Below are positions 40,101-50,575 of a stretch of DNA of 64,000 bases, in pieces. The notes under the pieces are model-generated. The model was not told where the DNA came from. It ran no database searches and saw only the letters and a list, made by a program, of their open reading frames with translations. The DNA comes from Tritrichomonas musculus. Taxonomy: Eukaryota > Parabasalia > Tritrichomonadida > Tritrichomonadidae. The translations under genes and the position numbers were made by a program. Positions within the stretch are counted from its first letter, which is position 1; every line of letters begins with the position of its first letter. The stretch is taken from contig JAPFFF010000007.1 of NCBI GenBank assembly GCA_039105265.1, forward strand, positions 1,984,001-2,048,000. Direction: 5' to 3'.

Positions 40101-41512
40101 GCATTAGGAATAGGTTGATTCTGTTCAAAATAGACGCCGTAGAGATGGCATGCAAGCTTGTAGAAGAGAGCATTATCAGATGGAGCAATTCTTTTAAGTG
40201 GGTTTTGTTCTCGATTAAGAGCAGTTGTTAACTCATTGCCAAAAACATTAAGAACTTTTGAATCGTTGACTTCAACTAATCGTTTCAAAAGGAAATTCGA
40301 AAAGAATTCATTGAAATCATTATTAGCTGCAACGTCAATAAAATTATTAATACTTCTGGTTTCGCCAGATGATGCGTAAGCAACAAATGCTTGATTGAGC
40401 ATTGCTTCATAAAGTTGTTGAGATGGTTTATCAACAGCTTTGATGAGCTCAATTGCAACACGCATACGTTTTACAGGATTAGGAAAAGCAATGTTAATAA
40501 GATCTGGTTTTTTGTCGAAAAGTCCTTTTTCTTGAGCAACCATTGAAGCACCGAGAACAGTTGAATCACTCTTTAAGAGTTTTTCGATATAACTTTCGAT
40601 ATCAGAAAATACTTCATTGTTGCATATGAAAGGAACAGCTTTTTCAGAATATTCGCCTTTCAAACCGATTTGAACAAGAATTGAGGCAGCAACTTTAGGT
40701 TCGCGGCCTTTCATAGCTTCGATCATTTTGTTTTGTTGAAGAATTCCAATTGCAGATGTTTTCAAAAGATCTTTTTTCAAATAGCCAAGAACAGTATCGA
40801 GAGGTGGGCATGACTCTTCTGCCTTCTCTGGGTAAAAATGGAAGTAACCCTGTAAAAGAGATATTCCGTAAATTTTCCCAGAATCAGATAAAGATTGTAA
40901 AGATGATTTAATGATTTGTGGCATATTATAGTTGTCAAATGCTTTTTGTTCATCGGTATCGAGTTTTGCGTATTCATTTGTTTCCATGAAAAGCGTTAAA
41001 CCTTCGTTAGTTGGTATTGTATTTTGAGGTCCACCTAAAATAAGTGGCATTCGAATTGTACCTTGGAGTGCGAGAACTGCGAATACATAAGATACATATG
41101 GTGAATTAGTAAGTTTGACGCCTGTTTGGATTTTAAGAAGTCCATTTTCTGAGAGTTTTTTGAAAAGATTTTGAAGTGCTTGTTTCATTGTATCGTATAC
41201 TTCCCTGTTTCGGAATATATATGGAAATGTTGAAATTTTGGAAATGAGCTGAATAATCAAATCGTCTGTAAAGCCGTCATCATATTCTTCGTTTGATGAC
41301 AAAAGATGTAGTAGTATGTTAAAAAGATCTCTTTTGCCAACTTCGTTTGTCTCGTTTGTCATTATTGTTGATATAACTGATACAGCTGAAGATAAACTTT
41401 CAACTTGGTCGAGAGATTCTTCTAAAAATTTATTGTCGCCAAGACCTTTTTTCGAGATTTCACTAACTACATGAAAGAATATTGGTGGTGTTGTTGCTCT
41501 TATAGAAGACAT
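37109..41512 (-). CDS. 1467-aa helical-repeat protein
   Basis: A 1467-residue soluble protein, start complementary to 41510-41512, with TTGATATTCAA just before the ATG. Most of the chain (about 1-840 and 925-1467) is paired alpha helices with Leu/Ile/Phe core positions, as in HEAT solenoids (for example QLISKISTFPYIFRNREVYD and KQALQNLFKKLSENGLLK). Residues about 840-925 form a disordered acidic/Gln linker. No membrane span or enzyme motif. The layout is compatible with a large assembly scaffold, transport receptor or proteasome-associated adaptor, but I cannot identify an ortholog. It is the downstream convergent partner of the Nudix gene (195 bp between stops). Confidence 0.8.
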   Translation of the reverse strand: MSSIRATTPPIFFHVVSEISKKGLGDNKFLEESLDQVESLSSAVSVISTIMTNETNEVGKRDLFNILLHLLSSNEEYDDGFTDDLIIQLISKISTFPYIFRNREVYDTMKQALQNLFKKLSENGLLKIQTGVKLTNSPYVSYVFAVLALQGTIRMPLILGGPQNTIPTNEGLTLFMETNEYAKLDTDEQKAFDNYNMPQIIKSSLQSLSDSGKIYGISLLQGYFHFYPEKAEESCPPLDTVLGYLKKDLLKTSAIGILQQNKMIEAMKGREPKVAASILVQIGLKGEYSEKAVPFICNNEVFSDIESYIEKLLKSDSTVLGASMVAQEKGLFDKKPDLINIAFPNPVKRMRVAIELIKAVDKPSQQLYEAMLNQAFVAYASSGETRSINNFIDVAANNDFNEFFSNFLLKRLVEVNDSKVLNVFGNELTTALNREQNPLKRIAPSDNALFYKLACHLYGVYFEQNQPIPNALRILTLYKEIPKDLTENDETKIQPIQYINAVIPKTAYTEFLQTAESCINQHPVVVVLCVALPDLDDSKVDSLIQTCENDSTYTPEIGHEFFTLLANNYQDRFFNYLESEQLGKQVTNNIFVNRKKKLRVDNTVKNAMTILPRSLDEKKQTFDQDGQKRLCRVVDSILPRVNIPDFSNEISQLGSVFTLLPDITPEEEEYNTFVDTGFIQQYPMIFRHVENKDDLSKKLITNYVASIEDQKSFANDLQNPEEREKLTKGIEDATNVLFSMNPSEEILLYTYDELIKKHLHKKNQTYIQYKYPVVIEKFALSAEKNKVSLTLPQFANFLTRLLAYTISKDRVVREAAHNAFESLFGVEHKSSVIYSHDGHQDNSNANNNDNNAGSSDADEDQINEQSEERRNDAEEQLEQQEIKEENEEEDGDEEQKPSTQQQPPAQKPVTRQAPAQKQSSSKVSAVDDEQNHLGNEQIFNGAIDLFERIQVNMSTELLNAILDHIIVKKIYSPATCLFLRAIFQKRENFASTDHSNQILKLFLAQPGMTITCQFHFDKGVMALAERSLIDFIAIFLLSESPYQTKIITYILGKIELRDKFIETVFVYLNTSKDIERSLNLFYILKLIVKSEGNEICPKSFAMLISCIIMWMGALFEQNYNKKINLIKLAQSTSDISSLIDDITSRTVIASSFSISISVNDISRFAISQRSLANIIVSIPAKELEIVFDYVDKVITKSPNQPYILSAGLFSIAMAQGHTYHCTLTDNLLTKVIPKTVVDGFEKADFTNGCRLCYASNEAILKSLNDEQVETVYGVVVEALGQSKICLDEAAVLLHHFLEKVKGKALKKDLLLEGLRNLFSQRPPRDIYLDLVLAYLTVECDFDDFNMEEKDLNVEKFFSWIPRYEKQNLEILRKITESEDIASGLKGKVEDTLIATFALNLVNDTKEIDADLLNLFAALNKELKDCHEEPAEKFRADLLRKILTFSADPKCELKKQSAELIKSLVINA

Positions 41513-42849
41513 TTGAATATCAAATGCTAAGTGATATGACTGCGATCATTCTTATATATTTCACCTTTTGTGGTTAAACTTATTTGGCCTTGAAAAAATT
41601 AGATATAATAAAATATTTGAAAAATTTCTTTAGCTTTGAAAAAAGTACTTAAAAACTGAATTGCATCATCGTTCATTTTTTAAATTAAATACTTAGTTTT
41701 TCAGATTATTTCTATCATTTTTTTATAAAATGATTGCTTTTTATTTACACTCCCCATTTATAATTAAAATCAGACATTTTTAAAATATTCAAAAATATTC
41801 AATTTTCCTTTTTAGAATTAGATTAGTAAAGAAAATGAAAGGACTAAATAATATATTCATTGTTTTGGTGTTCAGAATACCAAGAATAGCATTCTTTCAC
41901 GAAAATAATGTGAATAATAAGATTCATCATAACTTTTGAATATTCTATCGTCTTTTACCTTTTTCATTTTCGAATTGGAATTAATAATCTAAAACTACAT
42001 CAAAAATAAAGTTTACAGATTGTTTTAGAATTTTTTATAAAAAACATTTCAAATTAAATATATATGTTCAATATCTTTTTTTAACCTATGATAAAAGCAT
42101 CATTTTATTATTATATGTTTTTTTATTATTATAATAAATATATAATTTATTATATTTATGAAATATATTCTTTTTTCTTTAAGATTCAATATAAACATTA
42201 TTGAATAAATTCAAATTTTTAATCGAAACGTTTATAAAGCATTTATTCTATAATATTGGAATTTCCACTCTTATATTAGGCATTACAATTCTCGAGCACT
42301 CGAAGAAATTAAGTTTTTAAATTCATTTATTATGAATGTAAGCAAATGATTATAAAATGAATTCAAACTCTTTAGAATAATATATATAATATAATCCAAC
42401 TCTTACTCATGTCATACATTATATATCATTCATTTTTAGAAATTAGTTCATTAATTGTTATTCACGTAAATGTCTGCTAAATATAGTTTTTTAAAGACAA
42501 TTTGTTTATTTAAAAATTGATGTTTTCCACCACTAGTTTATTAGATCATTAAATGTGCCATATGAATCTCAAATATAAGTAAAGGGTAAAGAACTTTTAG
42601 AAAAATTCCAAAAAAAAAGTATTTAGATATCATTTTTATATTCTTTCATGCATAATGAAAATCAACTTACTAGATGTTGAGTTAATAATCATCCATAAAT
42701 AGTAAAACTATAACTTTGTTTTTTTCCAATTTGTACTGTAAAATTTTTCTGTGTAAAAATGGTCTAGGTCAAAATTTCCTAAGACTCAACAATCAATATT
42801 AAATTTGAGCTTAGCAAGTCTCAACAATCTTAAAATATAATTATATTTT
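41513..42849. other. 1.3 kb intergenic region, no gene
   Basis: AT-rich spacer upstream of the 1467-aa gene and before the kinase-Sel1 relic. No recognisable coding, RNA or repeat feature. Some blocks near 41830-41950 are a little less AT-biased. Confidence 0.4.
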
Positions 42850-45030
42850 ACAAGATAAAATCGGTTCAGGTGCATTTTGTAAAATTTTATCGAGTAAGAT
42901 CCATACAAAACAACACAATATACGCAGCAAATATATCGATATATGCAATTGATGAAACTGCACAAGGTATATTTCAAAATATTTCTTGAGAAGTCAATAT
43001 CATCCATCAATTCTAACATTAATTTTTCATGGTTCAATCAACTTCAAACAGAAGCCTAAACCAGTAATAATTACTGAATATGCTTCAAATTGTTCATTAA
43101 AGCAGCTCATTGACTATTGCCGAACAAATCCCACGCATCCAATCCTTAATGAAACGCTGAAGCTAATAATCATCTATGGTATTGCTTCAGCTATGACATA
43201 TCTGCACACCAAAAACATTCACCGCCGTAATTTATAACTAGCCAACCTTCTCGATGATTATGAACAAAATCATTACTTTCAAAAAAAGATAATGAAAGCA
43301 TCAACTTTCATTGTTTGATGGGAGAAGTCATAAATAAAGAGCAACCGCAATTCGATGTTTATGTTCCCGATGCTTGCAAGTATCTAATAACGCCTGCATT
43401 TGGCTAAATATTGAATTGCAAACGAATGCAGAATGCATCACTGAAAAAGTTGATAAAAATACATTTGTTCGATGTATTGACTTTATTAAAAACAGCAAAA
43501 CATCTTTTTATGATAAGAAAATTATAATTCCAAACAACAGGAAACGGGATTAAGTATCAAAAATTGCTTACAAATCAAAACGATAAGAATATGATCAAAT
43601 TCATTGAATTCGGTTAGTTTTTGATTCATTTTCCATTCAAGCACCTGCATACAATTTGTGAAGGCGTTATTAGATACTTGCAAGCAGTTTGAAGTTGGAA
43701 GAAGCTTGATTGAAAGCCGATACGATTATCCGATTGATGTCAAAATTGACCTGACAATTCTGAAGAATTCAATGAAGAAAGGAAAGAAAGAGTCTCTTGT
43801 TTACTACATTAAAATGCTGATTAAAAGTAATGTCATTCCAGAAAACCATGAAAGAAACCGTAAATTGCTTGATGAGCAATTTTCTAATGACGAATGCATG
43901 CGTTGTTTTCACCTTGGTAAGATTTTGAAGAAGGAGAAAAAGTTCTCGGAAGCAGGCGAATACTTTGATCAATCAATGAGATATGCAGAAATTGTTGGTA
44001 AAAATCATATAGAATACCTAGATTCAGAATGGAGTAAAGAATACTATGATTTAGCGATTGGATTGAGATCTCCTTTATCATAGTAATGCCAAAAGAGATC
44101 AGGAAGTTGACCACAGAATGATCAAAAGCGCTGCAAACAAAGGAAATTTAAAGCCAAAAATGAAGATGGCATTAGTAATTGGGAATAACTTGTATATTTT
44201 AAAACGAGCTGATGATGAAGAACATGGAAAATCGATGAATGAATGGAGTAAAACAAAATTTCAGAAGTTCGATACTTGAAGAAAGCAATGAACAAAGGAT
44301 TCATCGAATCATTTTGTCATAATGGATCCGCAATTTTTGAAGTCGGCATTTGTATTCCAAATAATAAAAAAGAAGGATCTCATTATGCGAAAATCGCCGC
44401 AATGAATAGATTGCAAGGATCTCATGTGGCACTATGTAACATTATTAAAGAACTGCATAGGAGTTGAGTATATGTCAATTAGTAAAGGAAGCCTTGTTGC
44501 AATGAATAATTATGCATGCAGGAATCAAAACGGAGAAGGAGTATTCTCCAGTATGGAGTAGGAGTTTCGGTAAATTACAAGGAATCTATCATATATTTTA
44601 AGATGATAGTTGACGGAAGGTATTCTAATACAATGTATACCGATGCTGAAATGTTGAATCATGGAATTGGAGTTGCAGTTGCAGTTGATTACAAAGAAGT
44701 AATCGAATATTTTAAGATTGTCATTTCCAGAAAGTTCCAATTGCAATGTATGAATATGCTAAACAATAGTCAAGGTGCTGATGTGAATTATGGAGAAGCT
44801 CTCAAATATTCAATAACGGTAATTGATGGAGGTTTTCAACCAACAATGCGTAATTATAAATTATTACTACAAACCATTCGGAGAAGTGCAAAAAAACCAA
44901 AATTATATCAAGGATAAAAATGATCTCGGCCTTCTTTATTATCGAATTCAAGATATTAGCAATGCTATTCATTATTTTGTAATTGCTGCAAATGGACAAT
45001 ATCTAGAAGCTTTCTATAATCTTGTATAAA
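42850..45030 (+). pseudogene. Decayed protein kinase with Sel1-like repeats
   Basis: First part (about 42870-43260): kinase N-lobe and hinge with SQYHPSILTLIFHGSIN, IITEYASNCSLKQLIDYCRT and the start of the catalytic loop HTKNIHRRNL, where HRD has become HRR. Second part (43640-45030): alpha-helical repeats of the Sel1/TPR-like type typical of trichomonad kinase fusions, for example ERNRKLLDEQFSNDECMRC, KKFSEAGEYFDQSMRYAEIV, and units with GVGVSVNYKESIIYFKMIV, GVAVAVDYKEVIEYFKIVIS and GADVNYGEALKYSITV, each having the Sel1 G-V-x2-x-Y-x-E-A pattern. Stops and frame shifts split the reading frame into at least five pieces. The gene is dead or badly sequenced. The kinase-Sel1 architecture is known in trichomonads. 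Confidence 0.8.
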
Positions 45031-45233
45031 TTTATTATGGAGGAAAATGCATTATAGCAGGCATTTACAAATCAATTTATTTCTTTTCATGTACAGTAAA
45101 TTATGATCATGTTAAAGCACAATTTATTCTTGGTTTTATTTGTTATCAAGGTTAATGCATCATAATGGACGCGAATATAGTTCTTCATTATTTTCAACTT
45201 GTTTCAAATTATCCAGAAAGCTATTCAATATTT
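45031..45233. other. Tail of the relic and AT-rich spacer
   Basis: One more degenerate Sel1-like copy (about 45040-45235) can be glimpsed, with CTGTAAATTATGATCATGTTAAAGC encoding a VNYDHVKA-like element, just before the next mobile element inserted into it. Confidence 0.4.
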
Positions 45234-45241
45234 TATTTTAG

Positions 45242-45768
45242 CTAGGCTTTTGTGTCCAAGCGAGTTTGCATTCAAAAAGTATCCAATGGATACTCATTTT
45301 TGTTCGTTATTTTTTGAGAGAATTTGAGGATCCAAAATCGCCAAAATGGACACTTTAATTCAATCTTGGATACACCTTTCAATTTTCATTGATTATTTTG
45401 AATGTATATTTCGTTTGACCAATTATATCGCTCCAAATTTACATTGAATTTTATTTTTTATTTCAAATGTTGATCTTCTTGGTCAAAATCATTCTTAGTG
45501 AATTTGAAAAGTTTATAGTTCATATTTGAGAGGTTTTTTAAAAATTCAGAATAGTAGGTGTTTAAGACATTTATTATTGCTTTTTTTCTGATATTAATGA
45601 GTTTATTAAAGTAAAAATAAAGTATCCAATAAAATTTTATTTGGATACTTCAACACAAATCTTTGAATAAAATACTAAATAAAAAAGCAGTTTTATGTCC
45701 ACAAAAAGTGACAGCTTTTTACAAAAAGTCGAAAATGGACACTCAGTTCACTGGATACAAAAGCCTAG
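45242..45768. mobile_element. hAT- or MULE-like MITE, 527 bp, 8 bp target duplication
   Basis: Ends are inverted: left CTAGGCTTTTGTGTCCA at 45242-45258, right the complement of TGGATACAAAAGCCTAG at 45752-45768 (one difference). The element is flanked by an exact 8 bp repeat TATTTTAG at 45234-45241 and 45769-45776, which supports a real insertion. Internally the words GTATCC/GGATAC and TGTCCA occur repeatedly (for example GTATCCAATGGATAC near 45280), giving extra inverted pairs. It also carries the CAAAAAGT word several times. No transposase frame. Position right after the kinase-Sel1 relic suggests insertion into already dead DNA. Confidence 0.85.
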
Positions 45769-45776
45769 TATTTTAG

Positions 45777-45994
45777 CAGCAAATAATAATTAAATCGATT
45801 CATTTTCTGGATTTGGTTTTATTTATTATGGAAGAAAAAGTATTAACAAAGCAATTCAATGTTTTTCAAAATGCAGAATAAATAATGTATTTAAATAGTT
45901 GTTTAGATAAAGATTATGATATTATAATAAAAAATTAAATCTATATATTATTTGTAGAGAAAAAGTGAAATGTGAAGTGAGTGCCAACTCCTAT
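45777..45994. other. Spacer between two MITEs
   Basis: Short AT-rich stretch. It may contain the tail of the Sel1-like relic; an encoded KCRINNVF-like element can be read at about 45850-45890. No gene. Confidence 0.35.
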
Positions 45995-46584
45995 CGGGGA
46001 TGGTCAACGTTTAAAAAATTTATAACGGAGAGACCGTTTAAAAGCTCTTCGTTATCAACGTTATCAACGTTGAAATGATGTCAACGCCAACGTGGCAAAT
46101 GACATTGAAAATGATCGTCCAAAAATATGTCACTTTTTAACTTTTTTCAATTTCAATTCAACGAATTGAAGTCAAAGTTAAACAGGAACCAAAAACTCAG
46201 TATTTTTACATGAAAATAGAATTGTTCATAATGAACAAATACTAATTAATTTTGAATTAGAATATTATTGCTTTTACACTCTTCATTATTCTTAAAATTT
46301 AATCATACTCTTGCTTTTGTAATTATTGTATGGAAAAAATTTGAATGTTTGAAAAATATATCAAAAAGTTAAAATTTTTAAATAGATAAAAAAAACTTTT
46401 TCATAATATAATGTGAATTAACGTTAACTCGTTCGTTTTTTCAATGTTATCTGAACGTTGAGAGCTTCTTTGATGGTCGTTCATTTCGTTGACCTTAACG
46501 GGCTCAACGTCGTTGATCGTTGACTGTCAATGAACGAGACGTTATAAAATTCAACGAGCTCAACGTCAACGTTGGCCCTCCCTG
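45995..46584. mobile_element. MITE-like element, 590 bp, AACGTT-rich ends
   Basis: Ends begin CGGGGATGGTCAACGTT on the left (45995-46011) and the complement of AACGTTGGCCCTCCCTG on the right (46568-46584), giving a CAGGG-type start seen in hAT elements. Flanks CTCCTAT and CACCTAT (seven bases, one difference) suggest a slightly decayed target duplication. The outer 110-180 bp at both ends is crowded with AACG/CGTT words, many as AACGTT (for example ATCAACGTTATCAACGTT), which look like clustered transposase-binding sites. The middle is AT-rich and non-coding. Confidence 0.7.
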
Positions 46585-46698
46585 CACCTATGAGGATTCG
46601 AAAATAAAAAAAAAAACGATCATTTTAACATTCAAATTCTACTTGACTAATGAAATAATAATTTTTTATTAAAAAATAATAAATAAACATTTTTAAAC

Positions 46699-47928
46699 TT
46701 ACATTATATTACATTCTTGTTGTGTATATTCTTGTTGTTGGTCTCCGTTTGCATTATAAGCTTCATCTGAACCATGAGGTCTATATGTTTGTTTTGAATT
46801 TTCAAATTCTTTCAAATCAGCATCATGCATTGTAACTGAGGAAACGGCATCATCATTCATATCTATACCAGCAGTTTCATTGGGTGGTGGAAGGCATTGT
46901 TTGAGTGCTTCTTTAAAATTATCTGTTAAATTGGTTGATTCTGGGAAATCTATCTCAAATTGCACAAAAAGATTTCCTTTTTCGAATTGATTTCCTCTTT
47001 TTGGCATTCCTTCTCGTTCTATTAATTTGACTGAATGAGGTTCAATTATCTTATTTGGTTCTGTGGTTACAACAATTTTTCTTCCATCAAGATGATCAAA
47101 TACAAATTGAGTACCTAACAAAGCTTCAGATAATGTGATTTTCTTTGTTAGCAATAAGTTGTCATGATTTCTTCTGAATAAATCATGCTTCTTAAGGCGT
47201 ATTATAACAATGAGATCTCCTGTTTCAGCATTTGGTGCTTCATCAGAGCATCCTGGGAATCTTATTTGATCCCCGTCTTCCATTCCAGGTTCTACGTGGA
47301 CAGTGATTATTTTCTTCTCATTTTCAACTTTAGTGCCTTTGCAATGTTCGCATTTATCCTTTGGATCTATAGATTCACCTGTACCTTTGCATGTTGGGCA
47401 TGTAGTTATTGTTCTGGAGATCATATTACCACGGCGTTGTTCAATAACTTTTTGTCCATTTCCGTGGCAATCTGGGCATTTTATTGGTGATTTTCCATCT
47501 TTGGTTCCCGTTCCTTTACATTTTGTGCAAACAATATTACGATTAATTTTTAGAGTAACTTCTTTTCCATTGTAAAGATCTTCGAGAGAAACTTTAATTG
47601 CATGAGATAGATCTTGAGTCCTTTGTCTTTGTGGTCTTGAACGTCTAGTGCCAAAATCAAAGAAATGAGAAAATATATCATCAAATCTACCATTTCCTTC
47701 GCCTCTAAGAGCTTCCATACCAAATTTATCATATCTTTCTCTTTTTTGTGGGTCTTTTAATATTTCATATGCTTCATTAATTTGTTGAAATTTTTCTGTT
47801 GCTCCAGGATCATGATTCTTATCAGGATGAAACTCAAGAGCTTTTTTCTTATAAGCTCTCTTCAAATCTGAATCGCTAACATTTGGTGAAACACCAAGTA
47901 CGTCGTATAAATGAGTATCAACAACCAT
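46699..47928 (-). CDS. Type I DnaJ (Hsp40), prenylated, DNAJA/Ydj1-like
   Basis: A 409-residue Hsp70 co-chaperone. J-domain: residues 5-70 with the HPD motif in [20 protein letters not shown]. Then a Gly/Phe linker ([18 protein letters not shown]), a zinc domain with four CxxCxGxG-type motifs ([24 protein letters not shown] and CEHCKGTK, about 132-195), and beta-sandwich substrate-binding domains ([15 protein letters not shown], then [23 protein letters not shown]). The C-terminus is CNIM, a CaaX box with a methionine end that suits farnesylation, as in Ydj1 and DNAJA1. It would stimulate Hsp70 in the cytosol and at the ER face. The fourth zinc motif ends GTK rather than GTG. ATG at 47926-47928. 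Confidence 0.93.
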   Translation of the reverse strand: MVVDTHLYDVLGVSPNVSDSDLKRAYKKKALEFHPDKNHDPGATEKFQQINEAYEILKDPQKRERYDKFGMEALRGEGNGRFDDIFSHFFDFGTRRSRPQRQRTQDLSHAIKVSLEDLYNGKEVTLKINRNIVCTKCKGTGTKDGKSPIKCPDCHGNGQKVIEQRRGNMISRTITTCPTCKGTGESIDPKDKCEHCKGTKVENEKKIITVHVEPGMEDGDQIRFPGCSDEAPNAETGDLIVIIRLKKHDLFRRNHDNLLLTKKITLSEALLGTQFVFDHLDGRKIVVTTEPNKIIEPHSVKLIEREGMPKRGNQFEKGNLFVQFEIDFPESTNLTDNFKEALKQCLPPPNETAGIDMNDDAVSSVTMHDADLKEFENSKQTYRPHGSDEAYNANGDQQQEYTQQECNIM

Positions 47929-47934
47929 TTTATT

Positions 47935-47948
47935 TAATGAAAAAGTGA
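47935..47948 (-). promoter_or_regulatory. Initiator-like motif upstream of DnaJ
   Basis: On the minus strand TCACTTTTTCATTA ends six bases before the ATG. It resembles the trichomonad initiator (TCA-Y-W, with a following TTTCATTA) that marks transcription starts with very short leaders. Assigned by resemblance only; other genes in the window have weaker versions. Confidence 0.45.
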
Positions 47949-48442
47949 TTGTGCATTTTACTTCTGAAAAAAATTAGCATAATTCATTCAAAAAAAATGA
48001 ATGAAATAATTCAATTTAAATAGCCGAACATTTTGAACTTTAATTTTCAATATTTATTAGGTCATGAAAAAATTTTGTTAGGCAGATTTTATAATCAAGC
48101 ATATTAATTGCCTTTGAATAGTTAGGATTTAAGCTTAAAATGAGAACTCATTGATATTTGCATTTTTTGAAATGTGAATATGCTTTTGATTTCATGAGAA
48201 CTCATGAATTTCTAGTAATTGTCATTTTCTAAGTCTATCTCAAAATTTAGTGTCCATATTATTAATATCGAAATATATATTATGTATATGTTGCTATTTC
48301 TAGTGAATTCTTTAAAAAAAGTTTTCAGATAAGAAGCATCATATTATTACAGAAAAGAATAATTCGCTTAAATGTGAAAAGAATTGTAGACTCAATAATT
48401 ATAAGCGATATTTTCATTAAAAAAAAAAAAAAATGAAGACTT
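47949..48442. other. Intergenic AT-rich spacer
   Basis: About 490 bp between two minus-strand genes. Two copies of the palindrome ATGAGAACTCAT lie at about 48139 and 48196. An A run (about 48420-48432) precedes the next gene's stop. No gene. Confidence 0.45.
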
Positions 48443-50206
48443 TCAATTGTCATTTATTACAAATATGTTTGTAGTGCATGAAGTGAAGAGTGAAAACTCT
48501 TCTGAAACAGACGAAAATGTTCTCTTTGAAAGGAAGACGATGCCTGCATTTGGACAAGAGCATAAAAGAAGGCTATGGCAGTTATCAAAGCATGACTTTT
48601 CAAGCAAAATTCCTTCACCCACAATTTCTGTTGTTTTGAGTTCTACACAATTTTGAAAGGCCGACTCATAAATCTCTCTAACCGAACTTGGAATTGAAAT
48701 GCTCTGGATTACCGAATCAGAGAAGGCCTTTTTCCCTATTACTTCCAGTTCAGAGTCATCAGAAAAGAAGCAATTTTTCAATTTTTTGCAGCAAAAAAAC
48801 GAATTCTCGCCAATTCTCCGCACGTGAGGAGGAATTGAAATGCCCGAAAGCGAAGAACCAGAAAAAGCTTCTTTTTCAATATATGTCAATTGTGAATCCT
48901 CTGAAAAAGTTATGCGGTCAATGCTTCGACAACATGAAAAAGATGATGTCCCAATGGTTCTAATAAAGGAAGGAACGGCAATGTGATCAATGTCTCTTGA
49001 TGCAAAGACAATCTCATCAAAAACTTCATCCAATGAACTTTTTCTGTGAACAATGACTTTTTTTTCATCGTCCAAGTATTGAAAAAGTGGATTTTTTGGA
49101 GAAAGATTAATTTCATTCAAAATTGGAGTAAAACTGCACCATATATCTTTGAGATCTTCAATACTTGGTGGAATATTTATCCTCTCTATTTTTGAATTGA
49201 AAAATAGTCCCTTGCTAAATGAGTAAAGTATTGAATTTTCTGGGAATTCAACATTTTTGATTGAGTCGCATAAATAGAATGCATAATCGCCGATTGAATT
49301 AACAGTCGGTGGTATAGTTATGCTTTTTAGTGAAGAGAATGAAAATGCTTTTTCATCAATTGAATTTAGTTCACAATTTTCACGAAAAAAAATTTGATTC
49401 AGATTTTTGCAGCCAAAAAAAGCTTTTTCGCCAATTCTCTGTAAATGTGATGGTATCAAAATATTTTCAATTGGAGTCAATGAAAAAGCAGTATCATCAA
49501 TTAGTTGTAATTCCGAATTTTCAGTGAACTCTATTAATAAAAGATTGGGGCAGCCACAAAAAGCGGACTTTCCTATCTTTTTGACGTGATCAGGAATTGA
49601 TATCATTTCTATTCCTATGAGTGAAAATGCGCAATCGCCAATTGAAACAAGCTCTGAATCTTTTGTGAATTCAATATCATTAAAAAGACAGCCAGCAAAT
49701 GCTGAGGCATCAATATGTTTAATATCTGAAGGTATTATTAATTGATTAATTATATACTCTCGACACCCAAAAACAAGAGTATCATAGCATTCATTTTCTG
49801 GATCTGATTTTCCAACAACTATTTTTTGTTTATCATCAAGATATTTATATCTGTTATTATTTGGAGAGATTATAATTTGATTTAATCTTGAAGTACCATC
49901 GCACCAACCTTCTCGGAGTTCTTTTACACTGGATGGAATAAAAATACTTTGAAGGGAACTATCAGTAAATGCTTTTTCGTCAATTAAAGATAATTCAGAA
50001 TCTATTGGAAAATTAATTGACTGGATTTTATAATTGTTGTTAAATGATCCCTCATAAATACATGTAACGATATACTCTACTAATTCAAGATTAATTGATC
50101 GAGGAATAAAAATATTCCCTTTTGCGCTTGGTGAGTGGACAACAGTCGCTGTATTATTGAACTTATTTAATTCATAACATATCCCATTTTTGCTTTTAAC
50201 GAGCAT
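48443..50206 (-). CDS. BspA-type leucine-rich repeat protein
   Basis: A 587-residue protein made almost entirely of 23-residue TpLRR/BspA repeats, with the core pattern of alternating CAF/SAF and SIP or SIPxSVxxIG (for example KKIGKSAFCGCPNLLLIEFT and SLKSITIPPTVNSIGDYAF). Repeats in this protein tend to alternate between a half with a GC or CCx-type cysteine and a half with a FTxxSEL block. There is no signal peptide or membrane span in the predicted sequence; many trichomonad BspA proteins instead have a C-terminal one, absent here. BspA proteins are surface or secreted adhesins in trichomonads and bind host matrix or bacteria. The start, MLVKSKNGICYEL, is the first ATG and fits the family's N-terminal cap. 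Confidence 0.9.
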   Translation of the reverse strand: MLVKSKNGICYELNKFNNTATVVHSPSAKGNIFIPRSINLELVEYIVTCIYEGSFNNNYKIQSINFPIDSELSLIDEKAFTDSSLQSIFIPSSVKELREGWCDGTSRLNQIIISPNNNRYKYLDDKQKIVVGKSDPENECYDTLVFGCREYIINQLIIPSDIKHIDASAFAGCLFNDIEFTKDSELVSIGDCAFSLIGIEMISIPDHVKKIGKSAFCGCPNLLLIEFTENSELQLIDDTAFSLTPIENILIPSHLQRIGEKAFFGCKNLNQIFFRENCELNSIDEKAFSFSSLKSITIPPTVNSIGDYAFYLCDSIKNVEFPENSILYSFSKGLFFNSKIERINIPPSIEDLKDIWCSFTPILNEINLSPKNPLFQYLDDEKKVIVHRKSSLDEVFDEIVFASRDIDHIAVPSFIRTIGTSSFSCCRSIDRITFSEDSQLTYIEKEAFSGSSLSGISIPPHVRRIGENSFFCCKKLKNCFFSDDSELEVIGKKAFSDSVIQSISIPSSVREIYESAFQNCVELKTTEIVGEGILLEKSCFDNCHSLLLCSCPNAGIVFLSKRTFSSVSEEFSLFTSCTTNIFVINDN

Positions 50207-50575
50207 TCGCTGCTTTTCACCAAACCATAAAAGATCGTCAAGGTTAATTTTTTTATAGTCAATTCAAAAAAAAATTTTGAAAGCAGAATTGATTTTCTTT
50301 ATTTTTTCAAGATTTCTACTTAACGTGAAAGATTTTTTAATATATAATTGATAATTATTCTTGCATACTATGATTTGCATTTTGTGCAATATATTTATTA
50401 TAGCAACACAAGAAAATGGATGAGTTAAATAGTGTTTTTTATTACTCTAAATTAGATGCGTTGGAATTGAATAAACTTTTTGTTAGAGATATTCAATTTT
50501 TTCTTTACATTTTCTCTCAATTTTCAATGATCAGTTACAATATTGAAATATATAGAATTTTATTTTTTTTATAAA
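50207..50575. other. Divergent intergenic region
   Basis: About 370 bp between the divergent BspA gene and the saposin-like gene, AT-rich. Promoters for both must lie here. No other feature recognised. Confidence 0.45.

Noticed and set aside
48139-48207. Two ATGAGAACTCAT palindromes as operator sites
   Set aside because: Only two copies, not placed near a gene start in a consistent way; chance is likely.
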